In this document: one piece after another, positions 46,800-64,000 of the stretch
Position numbering within the stretch: the stretch's first letter is position 1
Layout of the letters: each line of letters begins with the position of its first letter
Assembly (NCBI GenBank): GCA_964035545.1
Contig: OZ037771.1
Location: 2,594,628 to 2,658,627 of the forward strand
Source: Bugula neritina
Lineage: Eukaryota; Bryozoa; Gymnolaemata; Cheilostomatida; Bugulidae
Length of the DNA stretch: 64,000 nucleotides
Direction of reading: 5' to 3'
The notes under the pieces: model-generated
Database searches by the model: none
The model's input: the letters and a program-made list of their open reading frames with translations, nothing else
Told to the model about the DNA's origin: nothing
Position numbers and translations under genes: made by a program

Positions 46800-49148
46800 A
46801 ACATTACCGGCCAGTACAGGGTTGGCGCGGAGGTTTTGTACATCCTCCGGGGACTCATCAACTCTTTGCCTGAGTTGACCTTGGTCCCAGTCAAACGGTG
46901 CTCCGTGGTGAGCCAGCGTCTCCAACTCGCATCGCGGGGGACCTCCATCCCTCCTCTCGATGTTGAGACACTGTTTGCAACCTCCGTCAGGTCGGCGACT
47001 CAACCCATCCGCATTGCTGTGTCTCTTGCCCGGTCGATGTTCGATCCGGTATGAGAATTCAGCTAGGATTTCGAGCCACCGGGCGACCTGACTAGAGGGC
47101 TCTGCTCTCTTGCACAACCAGATCAGCGAGGCATGATCCGTACGCAGCCGGAACTTCCTGCCGTATAGGTATGGTCTGAAGTGCTTCACTGACTTGATTA
47201 CTGCCAGCAGCTCCTTGCGGGTAGTGCAGTAGTTTCGTTCAGCGGGTGAGAGAGACTTGCTGTAGTAGGCTACTACTACCTCTCGGCCTTCCTGCACTTG
47301 TGACAGCACAGCGCCAACATTTTGGTCACTGGCATCCGTGTCGAGGATGTACTCCAGAGTGGGGTCTGGGTAGGCCAAGATGGGCGCCGTTAGTAGGCAG
47401 CCCTTGAGGCGGTCGAACGCTCCTTGTTCGACTGGGGTCCACTGCCACGTCACTCCCTTTGCGGTGAGCCGGTTTAACGGCTGTGCTATGCCCGCAAAGT
47501 CTGGTATGTATTGCCTGTAATACCCTACCAGCCCCAAGAAAGCCCGGAGTCCGGTCAAGTCTTGGGGGGTGACCCAGTCTTCTACTACCCGTACCTTTTC
47601 GGGATCCGTTGCCACGCCGTTTCGACCGACAACGTGCCCCAGGTACTTGACCTCCGGCTGCAATAGAGCGCACTTGGAAGGTTTGAGCTTAAGACCGGCA
47701 CCTCGGAGTCTCTCGAAAACCTCCTGCAGACGACTGACATGTGTCTCGAAGTCCGGAGAGATTACGATGACATCATCGAGGTAGACCAGCAGTGTCTTCC
47801 AATGGAGTCCGCTAAGGACTTGTTCCATCAGCCTCTGGAAGGTGGCTGGGGCGGAGGTTAACCCGAAGGGTAGCACCTTCCACTTCCACAAACCGTCCCG
47901 TGTGATAAACGCCGCTTTCTCTTGGGCGTCGGGACTCAGAGGAACCTGCCAATAGCCGCTTAGCAAGTTTAACGTACTGAAGTACTTGCTGCCGGCTAGG
48001 GCGTCCAATGACTCGTCAATACGAGGTAGAGGGTAAGCGTCCTGTATGGTTACGCTATTGAGTTTGCGGTAATCCACACAGAACCGCCAACTGCCGTCTT
48101 TCTTCCGGACCAGTACGACTGGCGAGCTCCACGCACTATGGGCGGGCTCTATCAGTCCCCGGTCCAGAAGATCCCGTACTTGTCGGCTAACTTCCTTCTC
48201 TTTTTCCGGCCCCAGCCTGCGTGTGGGCTGCCGGACAGGGACTGTCCCTGCAGTCAGCGGTATTTCGTGTCTGACAACTCCAGTCAGCCCCACGTCATGA
48301 TCTCCGCTACTGAACACATCACCGTAGTCGCGTAGCAACTTCGCCATGGTTTGGCGTTCCTTGTTGCTCGCGCAGCGGCCACTGGCTGTTTCGTATAACT
48401 CCCGGAGATGTGTTGGGACTGCCCCTCGTCCCTGAATAGGGTGTCGAGGGGGTGCCTCTGTCGCGTCACCCAGCGACGGGCCCACGTCCTCTTCCTGGAC
48501 GGAGTGGAACCGGCCCAGCATTGACCCCGCTGGGAGCTCAATGGGCTCGGTAAAGGGGTTGACACACTGCACTAAGACCTCCCCTCGCTCAGTTAGTCTG
48601 TTTAAACTACTGGCGAGTTGGATCCTTTCGTGCGCGCCTTCAACGACCCCGAGCCTGGCTATCCGGTTGCTGTTCACTCGGCAGTGGATGGTAGCTCTGG
48701 AGCGTCCGGGCACGGTGCAGTTTCGAACTACCTGAACACCGCCCACCAGAGGACGCCCAAACTTATCCACACAGGCGAGTTCTCGCCCGCCCATCAACAC
48801 CACCGACTTACTAAAGTCTATTCGGCACTGGTGTTGCTTCAAGAAGGGCATTCCGAGGATAGCATCTTCCTCCAGTTGGCCTATGACAAAGGTCTCCCGT
48901 ACAGCCTGGTCTCGGACACGCCCAGGGAGCTCGATAATACCATAAAAGGGAATACATGACCCGTCTGCCAGGGTGCCATGTTCCCCAGTATATGGTCGTA
49001 CTCTATCCCTGTCCCGGCGGGGCAGTGCCTCAAAGACTCTACGACTGAGAAGATTGGTAGTACAACCGGAGTCGAGCAGGAAAGTGACGGCGTTGCCGGC
49101 CACCTTTCCGGGTAGGAAATAGCTCTCTCCATGTGGTTGTACTTTCAC
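46797..49148 (-). CDS. pol part 1: protease, reverse transcriptase, RNase H
   Basis: 783 codons open, plus upstream codons back to a TAA near 49,190. No ATG precedes the protease, so it is probably expressed by frameshifting from gag. Aspartic protease motif LLDSGCTTNLLS lies near residue 28. Reverse transcriptase shows LNLLSGYWQVPL and the catalytic LVYLDDVIV (YLDD). RNase H shows ILDTDASDQNVGAVLSQ and a terminal HRPGKRHSNADGLSR. It ends with TGA at 46797-46799, whereas the same frame runs on directly into integrase. This stop therefore splits what should be one polyprotein. Confidence 0.92.
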   Translation of the reverse strand: MKVQPHGESYFLPGKVAGNAVTFLLDSGCTTNLLSRRVFEALPRRDRDRVRPYTGEHGTLADGSCIPFYGIIELPGRVRDQAVRETFVIGQLEEDAILGMPFLKQHQCRIDFSKSVVLMGGRELACVDKFGRPLVGGVQVVRNCTVPGRSRATIHCRVNSNRIARLGVVEGAHERIQLASSLNRLTERGEVLVQCVNPFTEPIELPAGSMLGRFHSVQEEDVGPSLGDATEAPPRHPIQGRGAVPTHLRELYETASGRCASNKERQTMAKLLRDYGDVFSSGDHDVGLTGVVRHEIPLTAGTVPVRQPTRRLGPEKEKEVSRQVRDLLDRGLIEPAHSAWSSPVVLVRKKDGSWRFCVDYRKLNSVTIQDAYPLPRIDESLDALAGSKYFSTLNLLSGYWQVPLSPDAQEKAAFITRDGLWKWKVLPFGLTSAPATFQRLMEQVLSGLHWKTLLVYLDDVIVISPDFETHVSRLQEVFERLRGAGLKLKPSKCALLQPEVKYLGHVVGRNGVATDPEKVRVVEDWVTPQDLTGLRAFLGLVGYYRQYIPDFAGIAQPLNRLTAKGVTWQWTPVEQGAFDRLKGCLLTAPILAYPDPTLEYILDTDASDQNVGAVLSQVQEGREVVVAYYSKSLSPAERNYCTTRKELLAVIKSVKHFRPYLYGRKFRLRTDHASLIWLCKRAEPSSQVARWLEILAEFSYRIEHRPGKRHSNADGLSRRPDGGCKQCLNIERRDGGPPRCELETLAHHGAPFDWDQGQLRQRVDESPEDVQNLRANPVLAGNV

Positions 49149-49191
49149 CCCCCCGCATGTGCTGTCCTGGATTGCCAGGACGGCGGGGGTT

Positions 49192-49518
49192 TCACCCGTG
49201 GTTTACGGGGTTTCCGGCGGCGAGGTTGCTGCCGGCGGGGTTTGGGGCTCTCCACTGGGCCTTCTGGCTCCATTTCAGTGGCGGGCTCCTCTTCCCGAGG
49301 TAACCGGTGGAACCGGTTGCGAGTGGCAGGGAGAAGGTACTCGGCCGTTGTGCGGGCCTACTAGTCCTGCGTGGTACCTGCCACTCGGGGGGAGTGCGCC
49401 GTCGTGTCCGTACGGGCAGACGGCGGTGTTTCCCACCATACTCCTTTAGTTGCGGCCCGCGGGGAGGGAGAGCGTCCGCGGGCCGTGACAGTTTAACGCC
49501 CCTTGGTATTGGGGTCAT
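49192..49518 (-). CDS. basic Arg/Pro-rich overlap frame at the gag-pol junction
   Basis: A 108-codon frame whose ATG overlaps the gag TGA (ATGA, minus one frame). It is rich in Arg, Lys and Pro, as expected of a nucleocapsid region (KHRRLPVRTRRR), but shows no CCHC knuckle. A second frame over 49,150-49,300 also reads as acidic followed by basic (REEEPATEMEPEG ... PRRRKPRK), so the true frame may change inside this segment by indels. It probably represents the C-terminal part of Gag; whether it is translated is unclear. Confidence 0.4.
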   Translation of the reverse strand: MTPIPRGVKLSRPADALPPRGPQLKEYGGKHRRLPVRTRRRTPPEWQVPRRTSRPAQRPSTFSLPLATGSTGYLGKRSPPLKWSQKAQWRAPNPAGSNLAAGNPVNHG

Positions 49519-50312
49519 CCTTGCTGTCCATGGTCTCGACCAGCACTACTCCAGTTTGGCCCCGCAGGTGTTGAGGGCAACCGCAGGGCCTGACCGGGGC
49601 CAGCGCCAGCCAGAATTGTTACCAGCTGTCCCAGCATCTCTACCATGCGGTCCACTTCGGCTTCTAGCGGGGGAGCTTCGGGGCTTGTTGTAGCCCTGGC
49701 AGCGCTGACTCCAACTACTGGTGGGTTCCGTTGTGCTTGATGCATTTGGGTAGCCAACAGGTAAGCTTCTCCAGCCTTCAGGGCATCCTCTATTCTGGTT
49801 ATCCCTTTAGCTCGTAGTTGATGGTGTAAGCCCAGGTCGTTTAGTGACTGGACAAAGGCGTCATAGGTGTAACGCTCTTGGTGTTGTGCTGGCAGATCGC
49901 TGTATGCAATCTGCGCCAACTTCTTCACCGTCGCGGCATGTTCTTGCAGCGAGGTCCGCGGGGTGCGGCACAATCTCTCCAGCTTGGTCCTAGCGTCTAT
50001 TGCGGAGATGCCAAAACGGGCCCGCAGCGCAGCCAGTATCCCGTTTACGTCCGTTCCCACTCCGTACGGCTTGGCTTGTTCCGTCACCGCTCTCCGCAAT
50101 TGGATAAGGGCCACTCTATGCGGCCATTGAGCAACCTCCATTACCTCTCTAAATTCTTGTATAAATTGTTCGACATCTTCCGACCCAGTAAAGGTGGGAG
50201 CTTTCAAGCAATGTCTATAAGCTTCTTCTCCCTCACGATTTACAGGATTAACAGCATTTCTACGCTCACCTTCTACTGGGGGTGGTTGCATTCTAGCATT
50301 TTCAGTCTCCAT
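49515..50312 (-). CDS. gag (capsid-like) of the gypsy element, 265 aa
   Basis: Starts at ATG 50312, 15 nt after the primer-binding site. It contains a retrotransposon Gag-like helical core (APTFTGSEDVEQFIQEF ... LRARFGISAIDARTKLERL, HAATVKKLAQIAY), residues about 38-190, followed by an Ala/Pro-rich tail. It ends at TGA overlapping the next frame. No zinc knuckle lies in this frame. It forms the particle in which reverse transcription occurs. Confidence 0.85.
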   Translation of the reverse strand: METENARMQPPPVEGERRNAVNPVNREGEEAYRHCLKAPTFTGSEDVEQFIQEFREVMEVAQWPHRVALIQLRRAVTEQAKPYGVGTDVNGILAALRARFGISAIDARTKLERLCRTPRTSLQEHAATVKKLAQIAYSDLPAQHQERYTYDAFVQSLNDLGLHHQLRAKGITRIEDALKAGEAYLLATQMHQAQRNPPVVGVSAARATTSPEAPPLEAEVDRMVEMLGQLVTILAGAGPGQALRLPSTPAGPNWSSAGRDHGQQG

Positions 50313-50327
50313 CTTTGATGTACACTA

Positions 50328-50344
50328 TCCCACCGCTGCCACCA
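50328..50344 (-). promoter_or_regulatory. primer-binding site, tRNA-Leu type
   Basis: One base inside the 5' LTR. On the minus strand it reads TGGTGGCAGCGGTGGGA, the complement of CCA plus the 3' acceptor and T-arm end of animal tRNA-Leu (AAG/TAG class, ending TCCCACCGCTGCCA). Direct sequence match from known tRNA 3' ends; not searched. Confidence 0.75.
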
Positions 50345-50345
50345 C

Positions 50346-50650
50346 TGTTATGTTTTCCAGATTTAGGGTTGATGTGCCACCAAGAGAGTCTATTTATCAC
50401 TAGAGAAACTTCACCGTGTTAAGTCGAGTAGATATCGTTATATTTTAATACAAGAATACATAATAAAATCTAATGTACAACAGTAATGATACGCACATCT
50501 ATTTAATTTTCAGCACTATCCTCAACTGAGCTAGTAGCGCGAAGCTGCTACTATTACTCATAAACAGCCTAGCTAATTGGCTAATACATTGTTCCGGGTC
50601 AATACGCAACCTTGCGTATTGTGTTGCTGGTAGCTCCACGAGCCACCACA
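50346..50650 (-). repeat. 5' LTR of the gypsy element
   Basis: 305 bp. It drives transcription toward lower coordinates. Same sequence as the 3' LTR, with no mismatch found by eye over the full length. Confidence 0.95.
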
Positions 50651-50655
50651 ATATT

Positions 50656-51794
50656 TAATATCTACTCTATCAACACAATCAAACATGTAAGTGTTACCTA
50701 CCATTTGTTAATTTTAGTTACATACCTATAAATGTATTTGTTTGAATTTGAGCTTTGGTCTGTAACTGTCAACAAACTTATTTCTTTGTATGTCAACATC
50801 TTTGTTACTATTTTGTGCGTTTCAGCTTACCAATTATTCTTGCCACACATTTATGATTTTAATTAATTTTGTCTTAGGTCACTATCAATATGATAATTTT
50901 GCTGAGTCTCTGGACAACTCATTTCTGTGTAAAAGGTTAAAATTGTGAGTAATAACATTTTATAATAATTGTGTAATTTCAATAGTGCATTCCCATTATC
51001 GTCAGTGTATTTTTTACATTTTTCACATTTAACTTTACGTACAATTTTCAATGTATTTTTGTTTCAACTCTCATTTGCATACAGATCTAATAATTTCTGT
51101 AAAGTTTCACAGGTTACGACTTCAAAGTACAAATAAACATCTGTGTCAATACCTCCATACCAGCACAATTATCTTAGCGATCATCTACCCACTGTTTCAG
51201 GGTTGTATGCTCAAATAATTTTGTTTGATATTTAAATGTGTTTAAACATGTATATTGAATTAGGATTCCCGATGACCTTCAAATATGCTCTGAAGTTCGT
51301 GGAATAGAAAACTAATAATAATTATTGCTTATCTTCATTGAAAACTATTTATAACAGCTGTAAGCCACAGCTTAACCACTGAGCTGGCTTGAAATTTAAA
51401 ACTTGAACTTTGCATAAAATATATTTCAAAACAAAATTATTTGAGCATATAACCCTCAAACAGTGTGTAGATAATCACTAAGATAATATACACGAATATT
51501 TTAATACTGCATAAAAAAAGGTGTGTCAAGCCTAGTGTTACGTTGTTATACAGTACACCCCTATAAACTGCTATTGTACTACTAAACTGTTCATGTCAGC
51601 TCTAAAGTAAGACAAAACTTGATCTATTCTAAAATTTACAGCAGATCATGCTGTAGTTGCACATTGTTACAAAGTGTATTGTAAAGCAACATGACCCTTT
51701 TCTTATTAGAAAAATATGTGATTACATTGTGCTAGCAAATAAATCAATTGTTAGTGGTTGGCAGGAGTGACTGAGTGTGGTTCCTTCTTCAATC
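50656..51794. other. intergenic DNA with a small inverted repeat
   Basis: AT-rich. Two arms of about 65 bp, 51,168-51,232 and 51,423-51,486, are inverted copies (ATTATCTTAG..ATCATCTAC..CACTGTTT), which could mark a small MITE or hairpin. No gene seen. Confidence 0.6.
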
Positions 51795-51795
51795 A

Positions 51796-52047
51796 TGACG
51801 TCATGAAGACCGCTGTTAATGAAGTCTGTGAAGTATCATAAACAAACACTCAGTACCACTTATCAGGTGATGTATTATTCCCTTTGCTGCTACTACCTAC
51901 TAGAGTCTATAGAGTCTAGAGTCTAGAGTCTAGACTAACATCTTATAGGCCACTGATAACTGCTATCACCAACCACACTATCAGCAGCTGGTATACTGAC
52001 ACTTCATGCTATCAGTAGCTAGTATCGAGTAGCACCAGGGATAGGAA
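51796..52047 (+). promoter_or_regulatory. putative promoter / 5' flank of P450 copy D
   Basis: Contains a perfect CRE palindrome TGACGTCA at 51796-51803, about 245 bp upstream of the ATG, then TCTAGAG tandem units at 51,905-51,938 and the same start context as copy A. The region aligns with the copy A flank, in which the CRE is one base off and the repeat is one unit shorter. CREB/ATF or bZIP binding is an inference from the motif. Confidence 0.5.
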
Positions 52048-60100
<8,053 letters not shown>

Positions 60101-63100
60101 CTAGTGTACATTCTTGTCTTTAGTAGAATACGAAGTCACTGCTTAAACTTGATTGAGTGAAACAAATTACTGCCACTTAAAATTATAGAACATGACTTAA
60201 AGTTACCGGTAGCTTTAATTTAATAGTATTTGTAATTTATACTTTAAAACAAATTTTGGGCAGTAAGTAGTGGTGTGGTAGAGCTTTTTAATTTGTTTAT
60301 ACTTTTTATATTTTTATTTTTATTGAACTCTGCCTTTTAGTTAAATAAACGTTGCTAAACTAAAGATTATATATATTGAAATAGCAAAGCAAATTCCAAC
60401 TTTAAAAAGTAAATTCAGCATTTGCTTAATACTTATACTGTTAATCTAAAAATCATATAAAACCAATCCTTTGGAAATTCATTTTGCACAGCAGCTTCGG
60501 CATGCAGTAATCCAATAAATATATTACAATAAATATAGTAATTAAACCCACAGTTATCACCAAATTTGGATAATTTGTTATTTTAGAGTTATCTTTCTAA
60601 GTTGAGTGAGTTTTATTTCTAAAGTATTCGAAATGATACGGAATGTCAATTGGACAATCACGCCCTTCGTCATGAAGCGGGTGTAATTAGATTGCAGTTT
60701 CTTTATTTCCTTTATTAATCTGAGTTGCAACGGAAGCACTGTTTCACTTTCAGTTTGAGCCTGTGTGATACCTTAATCATAATGATAACTCAATACTAAA
60801 ATTGGAAAAAAAGTTAATTAGAGATGCTATCCGTAGCATGGCTATGCTCTTCACAAAATTTACTCGAGCTGTTTATAGAGGGTTAATATATTTTGTTAAC
60901 GTCTATGTTAGACTCCCGCAATTACTCTCAATCACAGCACCTCTGTTCAGTTCGAGTACAAATCTAAATTTCAAGGTGACTAACCCTGGTTCTCTACTCC
61001 AAGTAAGTAAGTCCGTTAAACAGACCTCTCATATTTAAAACTATTGAAACGTTTAGCTTATTTGTTGGTGATTATCACTATGAATATATTTATTAATTAA
61101 TATTATCATAATCATTGTAAATTGCAAACTCAATTTTAATTCAAGTGTTTTAATTTTGTTTAGGCTTTAGGCTTATCTGCTACTATAATTTAATTTGATT
61201 CTTAATATTAGCGCCTTACATATTTAAACTGGTGTTTAGAGTAATCTAATGTTTATATTTTTAGTTTGCTCATTGTTTTAAATACATTAAAATTTGTTAA
61301 AGCTCGTGCTCATACTCGTAGTCATAGTGAAAATTAATACTCAATAGTAATACTAATATTTATATTGATTATTGTTGCTAGAAGTTGTTATTGTTGTTAT
61401 TGTATTTGAATGTATCACGGCTTAAACTGATTCAGTTTTATTGGGCTGAAAAGGATAGCAGTTTTCATAAACTGTTCAGTGATTCTTTTTTAGCAATTTA
61501 GATTTAAACTCATTTTAAGAGTGTGTTTTCATTTCTGCTGTTCAGTTCTTCAATAGTTTTATAATTTTACTTTCTTTTCTCAAAGTCACTCAATAGTGTA
61601 TAGCTGTATATACCTGCTCTTTTTATGTAATCTGAAAAATTATATTCTCCAATCACCATACATTTCTTCGCTCACACTATTCTTCTTCAATAATTGTGGA
61701 AACAACATTTGTTGAAGTGTTCATTTCTAGTGCCCAATTGTAGAGCTTCTCTGTTTTTATCTTTTACTTCTTTACCAACCAAGAAATGAGGATATTAGTA
61801 ATTATTGTCGGTTTCACCATCACAATCTCAGGCCTCCTAGCTACTTTAGTTTTGTCAGTATGTATGTTGAAATTTACATGATTTTAATTTAGCTTTGTAT
61901 ATTTCATCTAATGTAATGGTCAAAACAGGTTTTGTTTCTTTACAATCCAAAAATAGCGCACAACTCCCTATGAGTTATTGAAGCCACCAAACAGTTATTT
62001 CTTCTCCTTTATTCTCCTCTGTGCTAACCTCTCATGTCAACTGACATTATGCACTAAGATTTTACACTCTTAGTTTTTTTATTGTTGATAATTTATTAAT
62101 AAATTTAATTTGGTATAGTCATTAGACTGTTATAACTTCCATAATAAATATTGTGTAGTTTAATTTGTCAGACCTTTCATGCAATATAAATTACTGGTGA
62201 AATTAATGAACTCTAAAGTCTAAAATATGCAACAACTTGTGGCAGGAAGATTAGACTGTGAGGTTTTGATATAGCCTAAGTTCTAATATATCAATACTTA
62301 GCCAGATGTCTTCACTGGCTATGCTCTGTTTCTACTGGTGATCAGGAAAGTTTATTTTTCACTTAAAGAATCACTGACACATTGGATAGATTCAGTATTA
62401 GGTTATTCACATATAGCTTGGCCTTCAGATAACTTCAACTGCAACTTACACAAGCTACAATAACGGTGCATGTGTGGCCCACTTGAAGATGACGAAATTT
62501 CACTTCAGTGTCCAGCTGATATAGCCAAAATATATGTGAGTAATTTAATACTGAATGAATGTAATGTGTCAGGGAATTTTTAATTCAATACATGTTTATA
62601 GGGTAACATTTTTTTATTGATAATAATATTTACACTAAAAGTTTCTTTTTCAAGTTCGCTGGACCATGGACCTTCTTCAAAAACTGGTACTTAATGGCCC
62701 AATTTATATTTTTTTCACAACCCACTAAGAGAAATTCCACTCCTAATTATTTACAAAGCAGCAATAAATGTAACTGACTTACTTTACTAATAGTTTTTGA
62801 CTTTTAGCTTCAGATATTAAATACGATTTATTTATACAGTATGGTTATCTCAAAGCAAATCTTTTTAATTACTTTAACGTAACAATAGGCTACAACTATT
62901 AGACAGTGCAGAAGTAGTGCTCATGTTGTGGTAGTCTTAACTTATGTTCATTCAGTTTGAATTGCATTAGATATCGAGCTTTAGGAAATTTATGCAAAAT
63001 AAACCACAAATTTCTACTTTGGGAAATTTGAAGAGCCACTACTAGAATTCTTTTAGTCTAGGTTTAACTTATAGATTTTTATGGTATGTTAAAAACAAAA

Positions 63101-64000
63101 CGTAGGCTCAGTTCTTTGTAAAAAGCCCTAGGTCCTGTTAGAGGCCAGTTTTTGTTTGATTTAGTAAGAATTGGGAACAACCTTTTCTGCTGTTATTTGC
63201 CTTTTATAATAAGCGTAGCTCCCATAAGACCGGCTTCACTCCTTACATTTATTCTCCTTGTCTAACAGCTTTAATAACTATGTTGTTAGTTCAATATTTT
63301 TTCCTTGAGTGTCATTTTCCTTTAGTGTCATATTTTATTGATATTTGATGAGTAAATAAATATTTTCTTGGAATCGTTGTTTATCATCTAGATGTTTATA
63401 ACTGGCCTTTTAGCCTAAGGACCATTAATTTAAAAAATGATATTCTAGTCAATGGGCCTCAGATTTGACGATCTAATAGATTATGAGAGATGGGATACTG
63501 GAGTTAGCAAGCCAGTGTTTTTTCATTTTCGACTTTGATTCAGCATGAGTAAGTAGCCTATCAGGGTGCCTGTTAGAGTTATGAGTACCAGTATCCCATT
63601 AGACTTAGCATACTGTACCAGCTCATTATTTACACTTACTAAAGCATCTGCTAGCCGCAATCTTTACAAATAAAAGAATATATCCTTCCATTTGAACTTT
63701 TCATCTGTGAGTATATATGAATTTACATTTGGCATTTAGTGTATTTATATTGTATGCACAGTACTAATTACTTTTTTTCTCAAACAATTAATAACCTCAA
63801 TGCAATTTTATCTAAAGGGGAATGTGGTTTCTTAAGGCATTATCTTAATTCTTAATTTACTAACGGCCAACTTAAAATATTTAAGTTAGTTATAATCTAA
63901 TTTTACTATAATGCAAGTCAGTTGTGTACAATACACCCTTGCATCTTATACATTGATATCTAACAATATCCCGCATGTATAACACCACTAGATGTTGCTA
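60101..64000. other. 3' flank of copy D, no firm gene
   Basis: AT-rich. Two weak exon candidates are noted: 60,838-61,000 (ends at a strong donor-like CCAA|GTAAGTAAG) and 61,786-61,857. A third segment near 62,464-62,535 encodes CGPLEDDEISLQCPADIAKIY before GTGAGT. None has a domain I can name or proven linkage to the others. Confidence 0.4.
61786..61857 (+). other. possible first coding exon with signal-peptide-like sequence
   Basis: An ATG followed by 24 codons, very hydrophobic (MRILVIIVGFTITISGLLAT), then GTATGT donor. It would fit a signal peptide or single-pass anchor. Very short and unsupported by a downstream exon, so it may be chance. Confidence 0.22.

Larger units (their letters stand above)
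43211..50650 (-). mobile_element. Ty3/gypsy LTR retrotransposon, 7.44 kb, nearly complete
   Basis: A full structural element on the minus strand: 5' LTR 50346-50650, primer-binding site, gag, protease-RT-RNase H, integrase, an extra ORF3, and 3' LTR 43211-43515. The target duplication is ATAT (43207-43210 and 50651-50654). The LTRs are 305 bp, start TG and end CA, and I found no difference between them, so insertion is recent. The body is much richer in G+C than the host DNA. Order PR-RT-RH-IN and the integrase GPY-type tail place it in Ty3/gypsy (Metaviridae). No chromodomain was seen. Pol is interrupted by one in-frame TGA. Confidence 0.96.

Noticed and set aside
60802-61038. 78-codon frame with a donor-like end
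   Set aside because: Its first codon is not ATG and no domain or partner exon is visible; too weak to call a gene.

Overview
This is animal (metazoan) nuclear DNA, AT-rich outside one retrotransposon. The genes are multi-exon with GT-AG introns and code for cytochrome P450 enzymes of the CYP4 type. The spaces between them hold retroelements, DNA-transposon relics, microsatellites and satellites. An invertebrate is likely, but the species cannot be named from the sequence alone.

Layout. 1-4,437: a (GA)n tract and one isolated, frameshifted ABCC-transporter exon. 4,438-8,889: P450 copy A (minus strand). 9,277-15,776: a duplicated module with a plus-strand relic of P450 exon 2, then copy B (minus). 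15,790-16,480: 3' remnant of a Ty3/gypsy element, directly upstream of copy B. 16,483-36,695: about 20 kb without a recognised intact gene, flanked on both sides by AACGTT-rich satellite. It holds an array of about 18 units of 66 bp and a 3.5-kb fold-back transposon (26,800-30,290) with arms of about 880 bp around a split, truncated transposase-like gene. 36,696-42,515: the second copy of the module, with relic exon 2 and P450 copy C (minus). 43,211-50,650: a young Ty3/gypsy LTR retrotransposon (minus) with identical 305-bp LTRs, a 4-bp target duplication, a tRNA-Leu-type primer site, gag, a pol broken by one TGA, and an extra zinc-finger-like ORF3. 52,048-60,100: P450 copy D (plus), whose intron 4 carries a 451-bp MITE and a 5'-truncated LINE. 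60,101-64,000: no firm gene.

All four P450 copies can be assembled into nine exons with matching splice phases and no internal stop (524, 527, 527 and 524 aa for A, B, C and D). Each keeps the membrane anchor, the I-helix CYP4 signature, ExxR and the heme-Cys motif. B and C share a 3-aa insertion, the relic exon and much intron sequence, so they come from the most recent duplication. A and D share a 5' flank of more than 200 bp. B has lost that flank to retroelement sequence. The genes are likely parallel monooxygenases of one small expanding family, now diverging in promoter and intron content. The clearest unusual features are the ORF3 of the gypsy element, the fold-back transposon that duplicated part of its own transposase gene, and the dated series of insertions and repeat growth across the paralogues.
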